Of a stretch of DNA of 64,000 nucleotides, positions 63,801-64,000 are shown piece by piece. Position 1 is the stretch's first letter; every line of letters starts with the position of its first letter. This stretch comes from Spirosoma radiotolerans (GTDB lineage Bacteria; Bacteroidota; Bacteroidia; Cytophagales; Spirosomataceae): contig NZ_CP010429.1 in NCBI RefSeq assembly GCF_000974425.1, positions 6,965,353-7,029,352 on the forward strand, written 5' to 3'. Under the pieces are notes generated by a model. It saw nothing but the letters and a program-made list of their open reading frames with translations. It did no database searches and had not been told where the DNA came from. A program made the translations under genes and the position numbers.

Positions 63801-64000
63801 GCGTTTAAAGATGAGTTGGGTAAGCAAATGCCCAGTATTGTCAACAAACGATTTACGGATTATGTGTCCTTTGCCGGAAAGCCACTCGATGCTGTTCTCT
63901 CCGACGACGATCTGAAAGGTGCCGATGAACGCACGGTCAACCAATTTGCTTCCGTTTACCTCGAAAATGTGAATGGTAAGTTTGTCGTTCACGAATTACC
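60849..64000 (+). CDS. CRTAC1-like FG-GAP/VCBS and ASPIC-UnbV lipoprotein, copy 3 (cut by window edge)
   Basis: The frame is open from the ATG overlapping the copy 2 stop to the right edge (at least 1050 codons). It has the family motifs: YNGGGVAVGDLNNDGLNDLY, DVNGDGWLDIYVCA, an ASPIC/UnbV domain at about 551-640 (LMPTRGFESS; LIVIWPSGR), and GDVNGDGLDDIYAGG. The lipobox is unusually far inside (LLSGC, C50), because the first 35 residues are encoded by DNA containing two GGTTGAAA-loop hairpins. No internal ATG precedes the hydrophobic segment, so the extension may be real. The C-terminus is not in the window. Confidence 0.9.
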   Translation, partial: MIRFLQDLGNTGLKSGVDDLINTLRRVETRYCLNSILLVLVGCALLLSGCSSGPTAQEKPLFQLLDSAQTGVGFRNELRNTDSLSILDYLYFYNGGGVAVGDLNNDGLNDLYFVSNQGANKLYLNKGKFAFTDITTQSGTIGRADWQTGVTMADVNGDGWLDIYVCAVNHFKGLKGVNELYINNGPGKGGIPTFTERAAEYGLAFAGFSTQAAFFDYDHDGDLDCFLLNHAVHTSRSFDNVSTRNNRNRESGDYLFRNDGVKAGQAHFTDVSEQAGIFGAAMGYGLGVAVADLNNDGWEDLYVSNDFHEDDYYYVNNHKGGFVESVRQAFAHTSRFSMGNDVADVNNDGFPDVMTLDMYPADETVEKSSQGEDPLDIYRYKLSYGYMNQYSRNCLQLSLSGKKFMDIGVMAGVAATDWSWAPLLADYDNDGIKDLFIANGIARRPNNLDYIKYISNGALQNELRSSSRLDEKAIQLMPEGKVHNYLYRGTPSLQFDDKSAAWGFEMPTLSCGAAYADLDNDGDLDLITNNINDPAGLYRNEATTLFSANTHLTVKLKGNSLNTFGVGAKVILKYSDSLQFQQLMPTRGFESSVAPELLFGLSKRTVIDSLIVIWPSGRMEVQKNVKTNQIITLRQANAQLDGTTYRYTIGPGKPLFAEVTKTDTIPYRHQEDTDYFDFVRESLMPFKVSTEGPHLAVGDVNGDGLDDIYAGGARWQAGSLLIQQPNGRFSPSVQADFRKDSVYEDVDAVFFDADGDKDLDLYVVSGGNEFYNKMPEQFDRLYVNDGQGNFSRLANALPPMYDNKSCVRPVDIDNDGDLDLFIGGRVVGMAYGKSPSSYLLVNDSKKGSQPHFSDQTDKMASDLRKAGMITDAVWADYDGDKDQDLILAGDWMPIRIFVNENGKFTEAKSIADNETPLSGFYQRVIAADFDKDGDIDLMAGNLGTNTKLRKTPDSYLRMWVKDVDNNQSTEQIIAYNRGKEMYPLAFKDELGKQMPSIVNKRFTDYVSFAGKPLDAVLSDDDLKGADERTVNQFASVYLENVNGKFVVHEL
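60880..60937 (+). repeat. Pair of GTTGAAA-loop hairpins in the start region of copy 3
   Basis: Two similar short hairpins lie at 60880-60895 (CCGGGTTGAAATCCGG) and 60924-60937 (CGGGTTGAAACCCG), about 28 bases apart. They resemble dispersed intergenic hairpin elements and here are translated into the N-terminal extension of the lipoprotein. Confidence 0.5.

Overview
The window looks like a chromosomal segment of a Cytophagales-type Bacteroidota, most likely Spirosoma or a close relative. The evidence is two SusC-type receptors, a SusD lipoprotein, a BatD protein, Reg_prop/Y_Y_Y sensor kinases, CRTAC1-like FG-GAP lipoproteins and several matches to the Bacteroidota -7 promoter box TAnnTTTG. The genus is an inference from gene content, not a measured match.

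Left part (1-14.1 kb). The 5' part of a SusC-like receptor runs off the left edge. A 1.6 kb AT-rich gap containing a perfect 42-bp palindrome separates it from a signalling cluster. That cluster holds a small receiver-kinase fusion, a soluble GAF/multi-PAS histidine kinase, a LytTR response regulator on the opposite strand, and a periplasmic beta-propeller histidine kinase. The two large kinases share almost the same C-terminal PAS-HisKA-HATPase module. The cluster is followed by a wrecked tyrosine integrase beside a tRNA-Pro(GGG) gene, the usual footprint of an old tRNA-targeted integration.

Middle (14.2-30.4 kb, nearly all minus strand). There are two tandem M1-type metallopeptidases, a HupE/UreJ-type membrane protein coupled to a gamma-carbonic-anhydrase-like protein, and a very low-complexity Asp/Arg/Asn/Ser-rich lipoprotein. 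After these comes an alpha-2-macroglobulin-like lipoprotein with its thioester motif, a small secreted NTF2-like protein and penicillin-binding protein 1C. The macroglobulin-PBP1C pairing is a known bacterial arrangement.

Right-middle (30.4-49 kb) is mostly housekeeping and metabolic. It includes a beta-CASP metallo-hydrolase, BatD-like protein, chorismate synthase, a frameshifted Uma2 nuclease, ApbE flavin transferase, a Tat-exported Gfo/Idh/MocA oxidoreductase, a TonB-dependent receptor, an APC permease, a secreted metzincin with GEVED/DUF11 modules, and a YdiJ-like FAD/Fe-S dehydrogenase.

Right end (49.2-64 kb). A SusC/SusD pair is followed by three consecutive giant FG-GAP/VCBS plus ASPIC/UnbV lipoproteins (1077 aa, 1129 aa, and at least 1050 aa cut by the window edge). 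No glycoside hydrolase, lyase or sulfatase is visible. This SusCD-plus-propeller locus is the most interesting candidate for an undescribed uptake or surface-binding system.
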